From: Arachidicoccus ginsenosidivorans
GTDB lineage: Bacteria; Bacteroidota; Bacteroidia; Chitinophagales; Chitinophagaceae
Assembly: GCF_007971385.1 (NCBI RefSeq)
Contig: NZ_CP042434.1
Span: forward strand, 4,340,001-4,404,000
DNA: 64,000 nucleotides
Direction: 5' to 3'
In this document: positions 29,859 through 38,622 of the stretch, in pieces
Numbering within the stretch: the first letter of the stretch is position 1
Layout of the letters: each line of letters starts with the position of its first letter
Program-made: the position numbers and the translations under genes
The notes under the pieces: model-generated
The model's database searches: none
What the model was told of the DNA's origin: nothing
The model's input: only the letters and a program-made list of their open reading frames with translations

Positions 29859-29954
29859 ATGAAAACAAGTGTAAAAAATATAATCCCTGTAGTGGTCATT
29901 ATTACTTTGGTGGTCATTATTTCTTCAATTCGAGGGAGTGGATTTGTTTTGTAG
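29859..29954 (+). CDS. ilv operon leader peptide (Val/Ile control codons)
   Basis: A 31-codon ORF from ATG 29859 to TAG 29952-29954. Of 31 residues, 7 are Val, 7 are Ile and 2 are Leu, in clusters: residues 11-15 are VVVII, and 17-21 are LVVII. No other short frame here has such a bias. It lies directly between the promoter element and a terminator hairpin upstream of ilvD. By analogy with classical attenuation, ribosome stalling at the Val/Ile codons when charged tRNA is scarce would govern the downstream fold. The peptide could alternatively be a tiny hydrophobic membrane peptide, but the position and the competing RNA structures fit a leader. It is analogous in role to enterobacterial IlvL, not a recognised homologue. 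Confidence 0.85.
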   Translation: MKTSVKNIIPVVVIITLVVIISSIRGSGFVL

Positions 29955-29989
29955 TATACACACAAAATAATTTAATCAGCACCACTTCC
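29934..29989 (+). promoter_or_regulatory. Antiterminator pairing of the ilv attenuator
   Basis: GGGAGTGG (29934-29941, within leader codons 26-28) can pair over 8 bp, with one G-U, with CCACTTCC (29982-29989), the loop-proximal part of the terminator's 5' arm. A ribosome stalled at leader codons 18-21 leaves 29934-29941 free; one reaching the stop codon covers it. Confidence 0.75.
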
Positions 29990-30016
29990 CAGATCAGGAA
30001 GTGGTGCTTTCGTTTT
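29978..30016 (+). terminator. ilv attenuator (intrinsic terminator)
   Basis: AGCACCACTTCC (29978-29989) pairs perfectly with GGAAGTGGTGCT (29997-30008), a 12-bp stem with a 7-nt loop, followed by TTTCGTTTT. It sits 249 nt before ilvD and 24 nt after the leader stop codon. Confidence 0.88.
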
Positions 30017-30062
30017 AGACCTGCTTGATTGTATTTGTGGAGGAAGAGCAAGTGTAGAGCGA

Positions 30063-30110
30063 GTATAGCGGAAGTATAGCGGAAGTGTATAGAAGACGTG
30101 TATAGAAGAC
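30063..30110 (+). repeat. Two tandem duplications in the ilvD 5' leader
   Basis: GTATAGCGGAA occurs twice in tandem (30063-30073, 30074-30084), followed at once by GTGTATAGAAGAC twice with one difference at the repeat's start (30085-30097; CGTGTATAGAAGA phase at 30098-30110). This lies between the attenuator and ilvD. Confidence 0.8.
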
Positions 30111-30264
30111 GTGTGAAGCAATGATCGAAATAAGAGGACCCATAAAACGGGGGCTATTTTAAAAAACAAAAGCAACAGGACAAAAGATAAACTGATATAT
30201 AATATTTAGGTTGATAAAAAGCAAAAAGACTATTCAAATTGTTCATTAAATAACAAGCAAAAAA

Positions 30265-31971
30265 ATGGAATCAAATCTCAATAAATATTCGAGAAATTTA
30301 ACCCAGGATGAAACCCAGCCAGGTGCACAGGCTATGTATTATGCCTTGGGCATGACGGATGAAGATCTTAAAAAGGCCCAGGTAGGGATCGCTGCTATGG
30401 GCTGGGATGGCAATCCTTGTAATATGCATTTAAATGACCTGGCCACTGAGGTCAAAGCGAGCGTCAATGAAACAGGGCTTGTTGGGCTTAGGTTTTATAC
30501 AATTGGTGTCAGTGACGGGATGGCCAATGGTACAGACGGTATGCGTTATAGTCTGGTTAGCCGGGATGTTATCGCAGACAGTATTGAGACCAATGCAGGA
30601 GCGCAGTATTATGACGGGTTGATTACCATCCCCGGATGTGATAAAAATATGCCGGGTTCCATCATGGCCATGGCCAGACTTAACCGTCCTTCACTGATGC
30701 TCTATGGTGGAACCATTGCACCGGGGCATTATAAAGGCGAGGATTTAAATATCGTCTCTGCCTTTGAGGCCCTGGGGCAGAAAATAGCCGGTAACCTGGA
30801 TGAAGCTGATTTTAAAGGGATCGTGCAACATGCCTGTCCGGGCGCAGGTGCCTGTGGTGGAATGTATACGGCCAATACCATGGCCAGTGCCATTGAGGCA
30901 TTAGGGATGAGTCTACCTTACTCTTCCTCCAATCCAGCCTTAAGTGAAGAAAAACAAAAGGAATGTAAAGCAGCAGGTGCCGCTATTAAAGTACTGTTAG
31001 AAAGAGATATCAAGCCATCGGACATCATGACCCGTAAGGCTTTTGAAAATGCCATGACTGTTATTATGGCCCTGGGCGGAAGCACCAATGCCGTCCTGCA
31101 TATGATTGCCATTGCCAGAACAGCCAAAGTGCCACTATCGCAAGATGATTTTCAAATGATCAGCGATAAGGTTCCGATGCTGGCAGACTTTAAACCTAGC
31201 GGAAAGTACCTGATGGAAGACTTGCATAAGTATGGCGGTACGCCGGCGGTCATGAAGTACTTATTATCAAAAGGCTTAATTCACGGGGATTGTCTAACTG
31301 TTACAGGTAAAACTATTGCCGAGAACCTGGCAGATGCGCCGGATCTGGATTTTGATAAACAAGATATTGTTCATTCGCTGGAAAATCCAATCAAAGCCAC
31401 CGGTCACTTACAGATTTTGTACGGTAACCTGGCCGAAGATGGCAGTGTGGCTAAAATTACCGGAAAGGAAGGAGAAAGATTTGAAGGAACAGCCAGGGTA
31501 TTTGATGGTGAAGCCCATCTGATCGAAGGGCTGGCCTCTAAAAGAGTGCATCCGGGCGATGTTGTCGTGATTCGCTACAGCGGGCCAGTTGGTGCACCGG
31601 GTATGCCGGAAATGCTCAAACCAACCGGTGCGATTATTGGTGCAGGCCTGGGTAAAACCGTGGCGCTGATAACTGACGGTCGTTTCAGTGGGGGTACCCA
31701 CGGTTTTGTGGTGGGACATATCACGCCAGAAGCCCACAAAGGTGGTTTGATTGCCCTGGTTGAAGATGATGATATCATTGAAATTGATGCAGTCAACAAC
31801 AAATTAGAATTAAAAGTTTCTGAAGAGGAAATTGCCCGTCGCCGCAGCCTGTGGAAACAACCGCCATTAAAAGTAAGTTCCGGTGTATTGTATAAATATG
31901 CCAATACAGTGGCCTCTGCAGCATACGGCTGTGTAACGGATGAACTTCCAGAAGATTTAAAAAGGCAATAA
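30265..31971 (+). CDS. ilvD: Dihydroxy-acid dehydratase
   Basis: Dehydrates dihydroxy-isovalerate and dihydroxy-methylvalerate to the 2-oxo acids of Val/Leu and Ile. It has 568 residues, normal. Fe-S cysteines lie in [40 protein letters not shown] and [20 protein letters not shown]. Other motifs: [50 protein letters not shown]. It is the first structural gene after the attenuator, 40 bp before ilvB. Confidence 0.97.
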   Translation: MESNLNKYSRNLTQDETQPGAQAMYYALGMTDEDLKKAQVGIAAMGWDGNPCNMHLNDLATEVKASVNETGLVGLRFYTIGVSDGMANGTDGMRYSLVSRDVIADSIETNAGAQYYDGLITIPGCDKNMPGSIMAMARLNRPSLMLYGGTIAPGHYKGEDLNIVSAFEALGQKIAGNLDEADFKGIVQHACPGAGACGGMYTANTMASAIEALGMSLPYSSSNPALSEEKQKECKAAGAAIKVLLERDIKPSDIMTRKAFENAMTVIMALGGSTNAVLHMIAIARTAKVPLSQDDFQMISDKVPMLADFKPSGKYLMEDLHKYGGTPAVMKYLLSKGLIHGDCLTVTGKTIAENLADAPDLDFDKQDIVHSLENPIKATGHLQILYGNLAEDGSVAKITGKEGERFEGTARVFDGEAHLIEGLASKRVHPGDVVVIRYSGPVGAPGMPEMLKPTGAIIGAGLGKTVALITDGRFSGGTHGFVVGHITPEAHKGGLIALVEDDDIIEIDAVNNKLELKVSEEEIARRRSLWKQPPLKVSSGVLYKYANTVASAAYGCVTDELPEDLKRQ

Positions 31972-32011
31972 TTACAATCAAATCATTTTACCATAAATAA
32001 AAAGTATTAAA

Positions 32012-33751
32012 ATGGATACGCTTGAAGTTAAAGAAGCCGCCGAGCCCCAGACGGAAAAATCCAGATCACTTACCGGTAGTCAGGCACTACTGGAAGGGTT
32101 ACTGATAGAAGGGGTAACTACCATCTTTGGCTATCCGGGAGGGGCGATCATGCCCATCTACGACGCCTTGTATGATTATCATGATAAACTGGAGCACATC
32201 CTGGTGCGCCATGAACAGGGCGGCATTCATGCAGCCCAGGGATATGCCCGAAGTTCTGGTAAAGTAGGCGTCGTCTTTGCAACAAGCGGTCCTGGTGCCA
32301 CCAACCTGATTACCGGCGTTGCCGATGCAATGATTGATAGTACACCACTCGTATGTATTACCGGTCAGGTATTTGCACACCTGTTGGGCACCGATGCTTT
32401 TCAGGAAACAGACGTAGTTAATATTACAGCGCCAGTTACCAAATGGAATTATCAGATAACCGATGCCACGGAAATTCCCGGGGTACTGGCCAAGGCCTTT
32501 CATATTGCCAGAACCGGCAGGCCTGGTCCGGTGCTGATTGATATTACCAAAAATGCACAGCTGCAAAAATTTGATTTTACAGGCTATACACCTTGTGAGC
32601 ATATCCGCAGTTACCGCCCGGCGCCCAAAGTGCGTAAATCTTACGTCGAACAAGCAGCAAAGCTTATCAATGAGGCTAAAAAGCCTTTTGTGATCTTTGG
32701 GCAGGGCGTGATATTAGGGGCGGCAGAAAAAGAATTTAAAGCTTTTATTGAAAAGGCGGGTCTGCCTTCGGCCTGGACAATCTTAGGAGAAAGTGCTGTA
32801 GAAACGACCCATCCGCTAAATGTGGGTATGTTAGGCATGCATGGCAACTACGCCCCAAATGTAATGACCAACGATTGCGATGTACTGATCGCCGTGGGTA
32901 TGCGTTTCGATGACCGGGTAACAGGCCGCCTGGATAAATATGCCAAACAGGCAAAGATCATTCACCTGGATATCGATCCGGCAGAAATTGGTAAAAACGT
33001 TCCGGTTACAGTTCCTGTTTGGGGGGACTGTAAAGAGACCCTGCCTATGCTGACCGCATTAGTGGAGCAAAAAGAACACAAAGAGTGGCTGGAAAAATTC
33101 CGTGAACTCGAAAGGGAGGAAATCAAAGAAGTCATCGAGCCCGAACTCAACCCAACCGGAGAGGTCTTGTCCATGGGCGAAGTAATTAAAATACTCAATG
33201 AACTAACCGGTGGTGAGGCAATTATCGTAACGGACGTTGGACAGCATCAGATGGTGGCCTGCAGGTATGCGGATTTTAAGAAGACCCGCAGTAATATTAC
33301 TTCCGGCGGGCTGGGCACAATGGGCTTCGGTCTTCCGGCAGCCATCGGTGCTAAATACGGTGCACCCGACAGAACCGTTGTCGCTATTTGCGGAGATGGA
33401 GGACTACAGATGACGATTCAGGAGTTTGGTACCATTATGCAATTTGGTGCGGCCGTTAAAACCCTGATTTTAAACAATCATTTTCTGGGAATGGTGCGCC
33501 AGTGGCAGCAACTCTTTAACGACAAACGCTATTCTTTTGTCAATATCACTTCACCAGACTTTATCAAGGTAGCTGAAGGATATGGCATCCCGGGCAAAAG
33601 CATTGATCAGCGCGCAGATCTGCGCTCTGCACTCAAAGAAATGCTGGATCATGACGGTGCTTATGTACTGGAAGTGATGGTGGGTAAAGAAAACAATGTA
33701 TTTCCGATGGTGCCTCAGGGATGTAGCGTCAGTGAAATCCGCCTTAAATAG
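32012..33751 (+). CDS. ilvB: Acetolactate synthase catalytic (large) subunit
   Basis: TPP- and FAD-dependent condensation of pyruvate with pyruvate or 2-oxobutanoate. It has 579 residues. The N-terminal domain has GVTTIFGYPGGAIMPIYDAL and the catalytic Glu in HILVRHEQGGIHAAQGYARS. The middle FAD/Rossmann region has AVGMRFDDRVTGRLDKYAKQ. The TPP motif is VAICGDGGLQMTIQEFGTIM with NNHFLGMVRQWQQLFNDKRY. It is separated from ilvN by 107 bp containing a strong hairpin. Confidence 0.97.
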   Translation: MDTLEVKEAAEPQTEKSRSLTGSQALLEGLLIEGVTTIFGYPGGAIMPIYDALYDYHDKLEHILVRHEQGGIHAAQGYARSSGKVGVVFATSGPGATNLITGVADAMIDSTPLVCITGQVFAHLLGTDAFQETDVVNITAPVTKWNYQITDATEIPGVLAKAFHIARTGRPGPVLIDITKNAQLQKFDFTGYTPCEHIRSYRPAPKVRKSYVEQAAKLINEAKKPFVIFGQGVILGAAEKEFKAFIEKAGLPSAWTILGESAVETTHPLNVGMLGMHGNYAPNVMTNDCDVLIAVGMRFDDRVTGRLDKYAKQAKIIHLDIDPAEIGKNVPVTVPVWGDCKETLPMLTALVEQKEHKEWLEKFRELEREEIKEVIEPELNPTGEVLSMGEVIKILNELTGGEAIIVTDVGQHQMVACRYADFKKTRSNITSGGLGTMGFGLPAAIGAKYGAPDRTVVAICGDGGLQMTIQEFGTIMQFGAAVKTLILNNHFLGMVRQWQQLFNDKRYSFVNITSPDFIKVAEGYGIPGKSIDQRADLRSALKEMLDHDGAYVLEVMVGKENNVFPMVPQGCSVSEIRLK

Positions 33752-33812
33752 CACACAGACAGAAAGAGAGAGACACAAAGCGTTTTGTCAAATTAGTTAA
33801 GTTGTAATGTTA

Positions 33813-33843
33813 CCCGGTAAGTCCATCAACACGTCTTACCGGG
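33813..33843 (+). other. Intercistronic hairpin between ilvB and ilvN
   Basis: CCCGGTAAG (33813-33821) pairs perfectly with CTTACCGGG (33835-33843), 13-nt loop. No T tract follows (GTTAAAAAGAAAAC), so it is not a typical terminator. It ends 15 nt before the ilvN start and could stabilise or process mRNA or affect ilvN translation. Confidence 0.6.
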
Positions 33844-33858
33844 GTTAAAAAGAAAACA

Positions 33859-34506
33859 ATGAAAAATCAAGCATCCGTATTATATGCACCTGCTGCTGAT
33901 AGCAGCAGTGCCCCTCATCAGAAAAAAGAATTTACAATTTCTGTGTTCACGGAAAACCAGATCGGGCTGCTCAGCCGCATTGCGATCATGTTTTCCAGAC
34001 GTAAAATCAATGTAGAGAGCTTAAACGTCTCTCCTACAGAGATTGAGGGCATCTCCCGTTTTACCATCGTTATAGCGGAGGTGGAGGAAGTGGTCAGCAA
34101 GCTCAATCGCCAGATAGAAAAACAGGTAGAAGTGCTCAAATCCTATTACAATGTCAATGAGGACATTGTCTGGCAGGAACTGGCCATGTACAAAGTACCG
34201 ACCAGTGTGATCTCTGAGAAAGCCAAAGTAGAACGGCTGCTCAGAGAATATGGGGCCCAGGCTGTGGCTATCCGAAGCGATTATACCGTTTTTGAAACGG
34301 TGGGGCACAGAGAGGAAACCGATGGACTGCTCAATGCCTTGGCACCTTATGGTCTGATTGAGTTTGTCCGTAGTGCCCGGGTGGCCATTATTAAAGACAG
34401 TGAAGGGTTCCATGCTAAATTAAAAGAATTTGAGCAGCATGAACCTTCTCAAGAAGTTATTGAAAATGAGTTTCTTGATAAAAGGGACGAAGTATTTACC
34501 ATGTAG
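33859..34506 (+). CDS. ilvN: Acetolactate synthase regulatory (small) subunit
   Basis: A valine-sensing partner of IlvB. It has 215 residues, somewhat longer than the usual 160-175. After a Ser/Ala-rich lead, the ACT domain begins FTISVFTENQIGLLSRIAIM and FSRRKINVESLNVSPTEIEG with ISRFTIVIAEVEEVVSKLNR. The second ACT-like domain contains VLKSYYNVNEDIVWQELAMY and EFVRSARVAIIKDSEGFHAK. An acidic tail (VIENEFLDKRDEVFTM) ends it. It is followed 33 bp later by the DinB-like gene. Confidence 0.95.
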   Translation: MKNQASVLYAPAADSSSAPHQKKEFTISVFTENQIGLLSRIAIMFSRRKINVESLNVSPTEIEGISRFTIVIAEVEEVVSKLNRQIEKQVEVLKSYYNVNEDIVWQELAMYKVPTSVISEKAKVERLLREYGAQAVAIRSDYTVFETVGHREETDGLLNALAPYGLIEFVRSARVAIIKDSEGFHAKLKEFEQHEPSQEVIENEFLDKRDEVFTM

Positions 34507-34539
34507 CCCTAATGAGGTTACGATAAAAAACAATCAATC

Positions 34540-35073
34540 ATGCAAACAGCCGCTGAGATCAGTTTAGCTTATTTACGCAGATCCAGGACACTTTTTCTAG
34601 GGATGATAGAGGACCTTTCCTTAGAACAGCTAAATGAGGTGCCGGAAGGCTTTAACAATAATATTATCTGGAATATGGGTCATATTCTGGTAAGTACACT
34701 GGGACTTTGTTATATTCGCAGTCAGGTAAAGCCGGCGCTTACCCTACCCTTCCCGGGACGCTTTGGCAAAGGAACACGTCCAGAGGTAAACGCTACTTTG
34801 GAAGAAGTAGCCGAGATTAAAAAGCTGCTGGTAACCAGTCTGGATCAAATTGAGGCGGACATCCAGGCAGGGGTCTTTACGAAATGGCAGACCTGCTCCA
34901 CGGATACCTATCAGATTCCGATGGACAGTGTGGAAAATACACTGGTATGCTGCCTGGCCCATGAGAATCTTCATTTGGGGATTGCCAGGGCACAAAAGGC
35001 AGTATTGAAGCAGGCTGAGGCAGTAAAAAGCGCTAAAATGCAAGGTCCTGAAGTCGCTTTAAATTCGATTTAA
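34540..35073 (+). CDS. DinB-like (DinB_2) four-helix protein within the ilv operon
   Basis: A 177-residue helical protein with histidines placed as in the DinB/YfiT metal-binding superfamily: IIWNMGHILVSTLGLCYIRS (first His) and CCLAHENLHLGIARAQKAVL (second and third His). LRRSRTLFLGMIEDLSLEQL at the N-terminus matches the family. The superfamily includes thiol-dependent transferases and damage-inducible proteins; substrate and role are unknown. It sits 33 bp after ilvN and before ilvC on the same strand, so it is probably co-transcribed. A BCAA-related function is inference only. Confidence 0.75.
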   Translation: MQTAAEISLAYLRRSRTLFLGMIEDLSLEQLNEVPEGFNNNIIWNMGHILVSTLGLCYIRSQVKPALTLPFPGRFGKGTRPEVNATLEEVAEIKKLLVTSLDQIEADIQAGVFTKWQTCSTDTYQIPMDSVENTLVCCLAHENLHLGIARAQKAVLKQAEAVKSAKMQGPEVALNSI

Positions 35074-35236
35074 ATTGAGTGGATTTTGTCTGGCTGGACA
35101 TCGCTAAGATTTGCGAAGACAGATTTTAGGATGGGAGCTGGTACGGATAAGGATATTTAATGATAATTATTGATGATGCATTATACTCCAAAAGAAAGGT
35201 ACTTTAGTAAATAATATTTATAGAAAGCATTTTTAA

Positions 35237-35272
35237 ATAGGAACTTAGATAGAAACTTAAATAGAAACTTAG
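35237..35272 (+). repeat. Three 12-bp tandem repeats upstream of ilvC
   Basis: ATAGGAACTTAG, ATAGAAACTTAA, ATAGAAACTTAG in perfect tandem register, followed by ATCAGAAAATTAA and ATCAGAAAAC (35273-35295) just before the ilvC start at 35310. The structure is A-rich and may aid translation initiation. Confidence 0.8.
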
Positions 35273-35309
35273 ATCAGAAAATTAAATCAGAAAACAAAAA
35301 CAACAAACA

Positions 35310-36356
35310 ATGGCAAAATTGAACTTTGGCGGTGTTGAAGAAAATGTGGTAACCCGCGAAGAATTTCCTCTGGCGAAAGCGCAAGAGGTGCTGAAAAATG
35401 AAACAGTAGCCGTTATCGGTTATGGTGTACAAGGGCCAGGACAGGCGCTGAACCAAAGAGATAATGGAATCAATGTAATTGTGGGTCAGCGTAAAGACTC
35501 TAAAAGCTGGGATAAGGCAGTAGCTGATGGATTTGTGCCCGGTGAGACCCTTTTCGATATTGAGACTGCACTGGAAAAAGGGACCATCATCTGTTATCTG
35601 CTCAGCGATGCTGCCCAGATTGAACTGTGGCCTACTGTTAAAAAACATTTGACAGCTGGAAAGGCACTTTATTTCTCTCATGGCTTTGGTATTACTTTTA
35701 ACGAACAGACAGGTATTATCCCGCCAGCAGATGTAGACGTGTTCTTAGTCGCTCCAAAGGGTTCTGGTACATCACTGCGCCGGATGTTTTTGCAAGGCCG
35801 CGGTCTGAACAGTTCTTTTGCTATTTTCCAGGATGCTACCGGCAAAGCACAGGATAGAGTGATCGCACTGGGTATTGCAGTGGGTAGCGGTTACCTGTTT
35901 GAGACAGACTTCAAAAAAGAAGTATTTAGTGATCTTACCGGAGAAAGAGGCACACTGATGGGTTGTATCCAGGGTGTTTTCGCAGCGCAGTACCAGGTTC
36001 TGCGCGAAAAAGGCCATACGCCTTCTGAAGCCTTCAATGAAACAGTTGAAGAATTGACACAGTCACTGATGCCACTGGTTGCAGAAAACGGTATGGATTG
36101 GATGTATGCCAACTGTTCTACAACAGCACAGCGCGGCGCGCTGGACTGGTGGAAGAAATTCCGTGATGCGACTTTGCCTGTTTTCAATGAACTTTATGAA
36201 AGCGTGGCTACTGGTAAAGAATCACAGCGTTCCATTGACTCCAACAGTCAGAAAGACTACCGTGAGAAACTGGATGCAGAATTAAAAGAACTGCGTGAAA
36301 GTGAATTATGGCAGGCTGGAAAGACTGTCAGAAGTCTGAGACCAGAAAATAACTAA
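35310..36356 (+). CDS. ilvC: Ketol-acid reductoisomerase (class I)
   Basis: NADPH-dependent isomeroreduction of acetolactate or acetohydroxybutyrate. It has 348 residues, the short class I form. The Rossmann motif is VAVIGYGVQGPGQALNQRDN, followed by INVIVGQRKDSKSWDKAVAD; the Arg/Lys/Ser pattern after the second strand suggests NADPH preference. Catalytic region: LYFSHGFGI, FLVAPKGSGTSLRRMFLQGR, EVFSDLTGERGTLMGCIQGV and the helical knot EELTQSLMPLVAENGMDWMY with YANCSTTAQRGALDW. A terminator follows, so ilvC ends this transcription unit. Confidence 0.96.
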   Translation: MAKLNFGGVEENVVTREEFPLAKAQEVLKNETVAVIGYGVQGPGQALNQRDNGINVIVGQRKDSKSWDKAVADGFVPGETLFDIETALEKGTIICYLLSDAAQIELWPTVKKHLTAGKALYFSHGFGITFNEQTGIIPPADVDVFLVAPKGSGTSLRRMFLQGRGLNSSFAIFQDATGKAQDRVIALGIAVGSGYLFETDFKKEVFSDLTGERGTLMGCIQGVFAAQYQVLREKGHTPSEAFNETVEELTQSLMPLVAENGMDWMYANCSTTAQRGALDWWKKFRDATLPVFNELYESVATGKESQRSIDSNSQKDYREKLDAELKELRESELWQAGKTVRSLRPENN

Positions 36357-36388
36357 TAACAAGCGACTTGTTATTCGTTTTATAATAG

Positions 36389-36450
36389 AAAGCTGCCGCA
36401 AAAATCAGGTAGAAGTATTCGTACTGATTGAACCTGCGGCAGCTTTTTTT
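36389..36450 (+). terminator. ilvC terminator
   Basis: AAAGCTGCCGCA (36389-36400) pairs with TGCGGCAGCTTT (36435-36446), and T residues follow to 36450. The loop contains a second small pairing (AATCAG with CTGATT). The remaining 36451-36668 shows no further gene or leader peptide before ilvA. Confidence 0.9.
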
Positions 36451-36668
36451 ATGCCAGCCATTGTGGATAAATATGGATAGAAAGATATAATGCTTAACGG
36501 TTGTATCCATTTTCCTTCTATTTGTCCCAGGTAGACAGATCGAAGCAGGATTTTGCAAACGATTGGCTGGTTTTGACAATAAGGTGTTTGGTCAAAAGCC
36601 AGGCAATCACTTAACTGACCAAAAATATCGTCAGTAGTAGAAAATATTAAATATAATATACATTTATA

Positions 36669-37901
36669 ATGGAAATCGATTTTGAAGGGGCGGCCGCCAG
36701 ACTTAAACCTATTGTAAACAGAACACCATTGCAGCTCAATGAAGGGCTGTCAAGTAAATATAACTGTCAGGTATATCTAAAAAGAGAAGACCTGCAAAGA
36801 GTGCGCTCCTATAAGATCCGCGGAGCTTATAATATGATCAGCACCTTACCGGCAGAAGTTAGTGCCAAAGGTGTTGTTTGTGCCAGCGCGGGTAATCATG
36901 CCCAGGGCTTTGCCTTCAGTTGTCATAAACTGGGCATTAAAGGGGTTGTTTTTATGCCCAGCATTACTCCCAAACAGAAAATAACACAAACCAGAATGTT
37001 CGGTGGGCCGGATCTGGAAATCGTATTGACAGGCGATACTTTTGATGATTGCGCTGCAGCGGCGAAAATTTATACCAAGGAGCACCATATGACCTTTATT
37101 CCTCCTTTCAATCATGCGAAGATCATTGAAGGCCAGGGAACAGTCGCAATTGAGATCCTGGAAGATCAAAAGGATATTGATTATGTATTTGTACCCGTTG
37201 GCGGCGGTGGCCTCGCTGGCGGTGTCGGTCTTTATTTTAAACAACATTCCCCGGCGACCAAAATTATTGGCGCTGAACCGGAAGGGGCTGCATCGCTGAC
37301 AGCTGCCTTAAAGGTAGGTGAACCCGTGGTACTGGATTCCATTAACCGGTTTGTGGACGGCGCGGCCGTTAAAAGGATTGGTGATTTGAATCTGGAACTT
37401 TTTAGGCAGATTCAAGGAACACCCACAACGGTGCCGGAAGGCAGGATTTGCTCTACGATCCTGGATCTGTATAATAGAGATGCCATTGTTGCGGAACCCG
37501 CCGGTGCGCTCTCCATTGCTGCATTGGAAGATTTTAAAGAAGAAATTAAAGGCAAAAAGGTGGTTTGTATTGTCAGTGGCAGCAACAATGATATTGACCG
37601 AATGCCGGAGATCAAAGAGCTGTCTTTACAATATGAGGGCTTAAAACACTATTTTCTGATCGGGTTTTCTCAGCGACCAGGCGCACTAAGGGAGTTTTTA
37701 AACTTGGTGCTGGGTCCCACTGATGATATTGCCCGCTTTGAATACCTGCACAAAACCAATAAAGAACATGGTACGGCGCTTGTAGGGATTGAACTGTTAA
37801 ACAAGGAAGATTATGCACCGTTAATTGAGCGGATGCATGAGCACCACATTAAATTCACAGAGCTCAATAAAAACGATACATTGTTTACCTTTTTAGTCTA
37901 A
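36669..37901 (+). CDS. ilvA: Threonine ammonia-lyase (threonine dehydratase), biosynthetic
   Basis: PLP enzyme converting threonine to 2-oxobutanoate for isoleucine. It has 410 residues. The PLP lysine is in YLKREDLQRVRSYKIRGAYN, with CASAGNHAQGFAFSCHKLGI, the glycine loop FVPVGGGGLAGGVGLYFKQH and CIVSGSNNDIDRMPEI. The C-terminal 90 residues (from YFLIGFSQRPGALREFLNLV) form a single ACT-like regulatory domain, shorter than the double domain of E. coli IlvA. It has its own upstream region of 311 bp after the ilvC terminator. Confidence 0.95.
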   Translation: MEIDFEGAAARLKPIVNRTPLQLNEGLSSKYNCQVYLKREDLQRVRSYKIRGAYNMISTLPAEVSAKGVVCASAGNHAQGFAFSCHKLGIKGVVFMPSITPKQKITQTRMFGGPDLEIVLTGDTFDDCAAAAKIYTKEHHMTFIPPFNHAKIIEGQGTVAIEILEDQKDIDYVFVPVGGGGLAGGVGLYFKQHSPATKIIGAEPEGAASLTAALKVGEPVVLDSINRFVDGAAVKRIGDLNLELFRQIQGTPTTVPEGRICSTILDLYNRDAIVAEPAGALSIAALEDFKEEIKGKKVVCIVSGSNNDIDRMPEIKELSLQYEGLKHYFLIGFSQRPGALREFLNLVLGPTDDIARFEYLHKTNKEHGTALVGIELLNKEDYAPLIERMHEHHIKFTELNKNDTLFTFLV

Positions 37902-37972
37902 ATCCAAGGGCTTTACAGTAAAAAGGAACATTGACTTAAGCCTATTTGAGCTAACAGGGGAAAAACAAGTGT

Positions 37973-38572
37973 ATGGATAAAGCGTTGGATACTGAAAAGC
38001 AGAAACTGGCAGCAGGCCAATTGTACAATGCTGCACTGGATCCGACGTTGCAATCAGCATTACTACGCGCCAAGCAATTATGTTTTAATTTTAATAAGGT
38101 GGCCCCTGTGGATAAACTAGGGCGTATAGAGATCTTGCAACAACTCATCGGAAGGCTGGGTAAAGACCCTGTTATAGAACAGCCTTTTTATTGCGACTAC
38201 GGCTATAATATTGAAATTGGGGATTATTTTTATTCAAACGTCAATTTAGTCATATTGGACTGTGCAAAAGTTCGCTTTGGAGATCATGTATTTATTGGAC
38301 CTAACTGCGGCTTTTACAGCGCCGGGCATCCGCTTGACAAAGAGCGTCGCAGTCAAGGCCTGGAATTTGCCCACCCGATCTCGGTGGGAAGTAATGTTTG
38401 GTTTGGGGCGCAGGTAGCTGTATTACCAGGTGTTACCATTGGAGATGACAGCGTTATTGGTGCCGGCAGTGTGGTGAGTAAAGATATTCCGCCTGGAGTT
38501 CTGGCGCTGGGAAATCCTTGCCGGGTCATCAGGGTCATTACGGAAGCGGACAAAGAAAAATATAGGCAATGA
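37973..38572 (+). CDS. Maltose/galactoside O-acetyltransferase family protein
   Basis: Left-handed beta-helix acetyltransferase that moves acetyl from acetyl-CoA to a sugar hydroxyl. It has 199 residues, full length. The N-terminal maltose-acetyltransferase helix has YNAALDPTLQSALLRAKQLC, and hexapeptide repeats run from IEIGDYFYSNVNLVILDCAK to VLPGVTIGDDSVIGAGSVVS. The catalytic His region is GPNCGFYSAGHPLDKERRS. The substrate is unknown. The IS element on the other strand begins just after its stop. Confidence 0.9.
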   Translation: MDKALDTEKQKLAAGQLYNAALDPTLQSALLRAKQLCFNFNKVAPVDKLGRIEILQQLIGRLGKDPVIEQPFYCDYGYNIEIGDYFYSNVNLVILDCAKVRFGDHVFIGPNCGFYSAGHPLDKERRSQGLEFAHPISVGSNVWFGAQVAVLPGVTIGDDSVIGAGSVVSKDIPPGVLALGNPCRVIRVITEADKEKYRQ

Positions 38573-38598
38573 TATATTGTACGAAACCTAAAGGTAGC

Positions 38599-38622
38599 TA
38601 AGCGAAGATTAATCTTCACTTA
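38599..38622. repeat. Right-end palindrome of the IS element
   Basis: TAAGCGAAGATT / AATCTTCACTTA: a 14-bp perfect palindrome GAAGATTAATCTTC extended by 4 bp on each side with one mismatch. It is placed beyond the tnpB 3' end, as the TnpA-recognised hairpin is in this family. Confidence 0.75.

Noticed and set aside
29840..30028. A 62-codon ORF overlapping the ilv leader region in another frame
   Set aside because: It runs through the terminator hairpin and has no family resemblance. The ORF at 29859-29954 has the Val/Ile clusters and the right position relative to the RNA structures.
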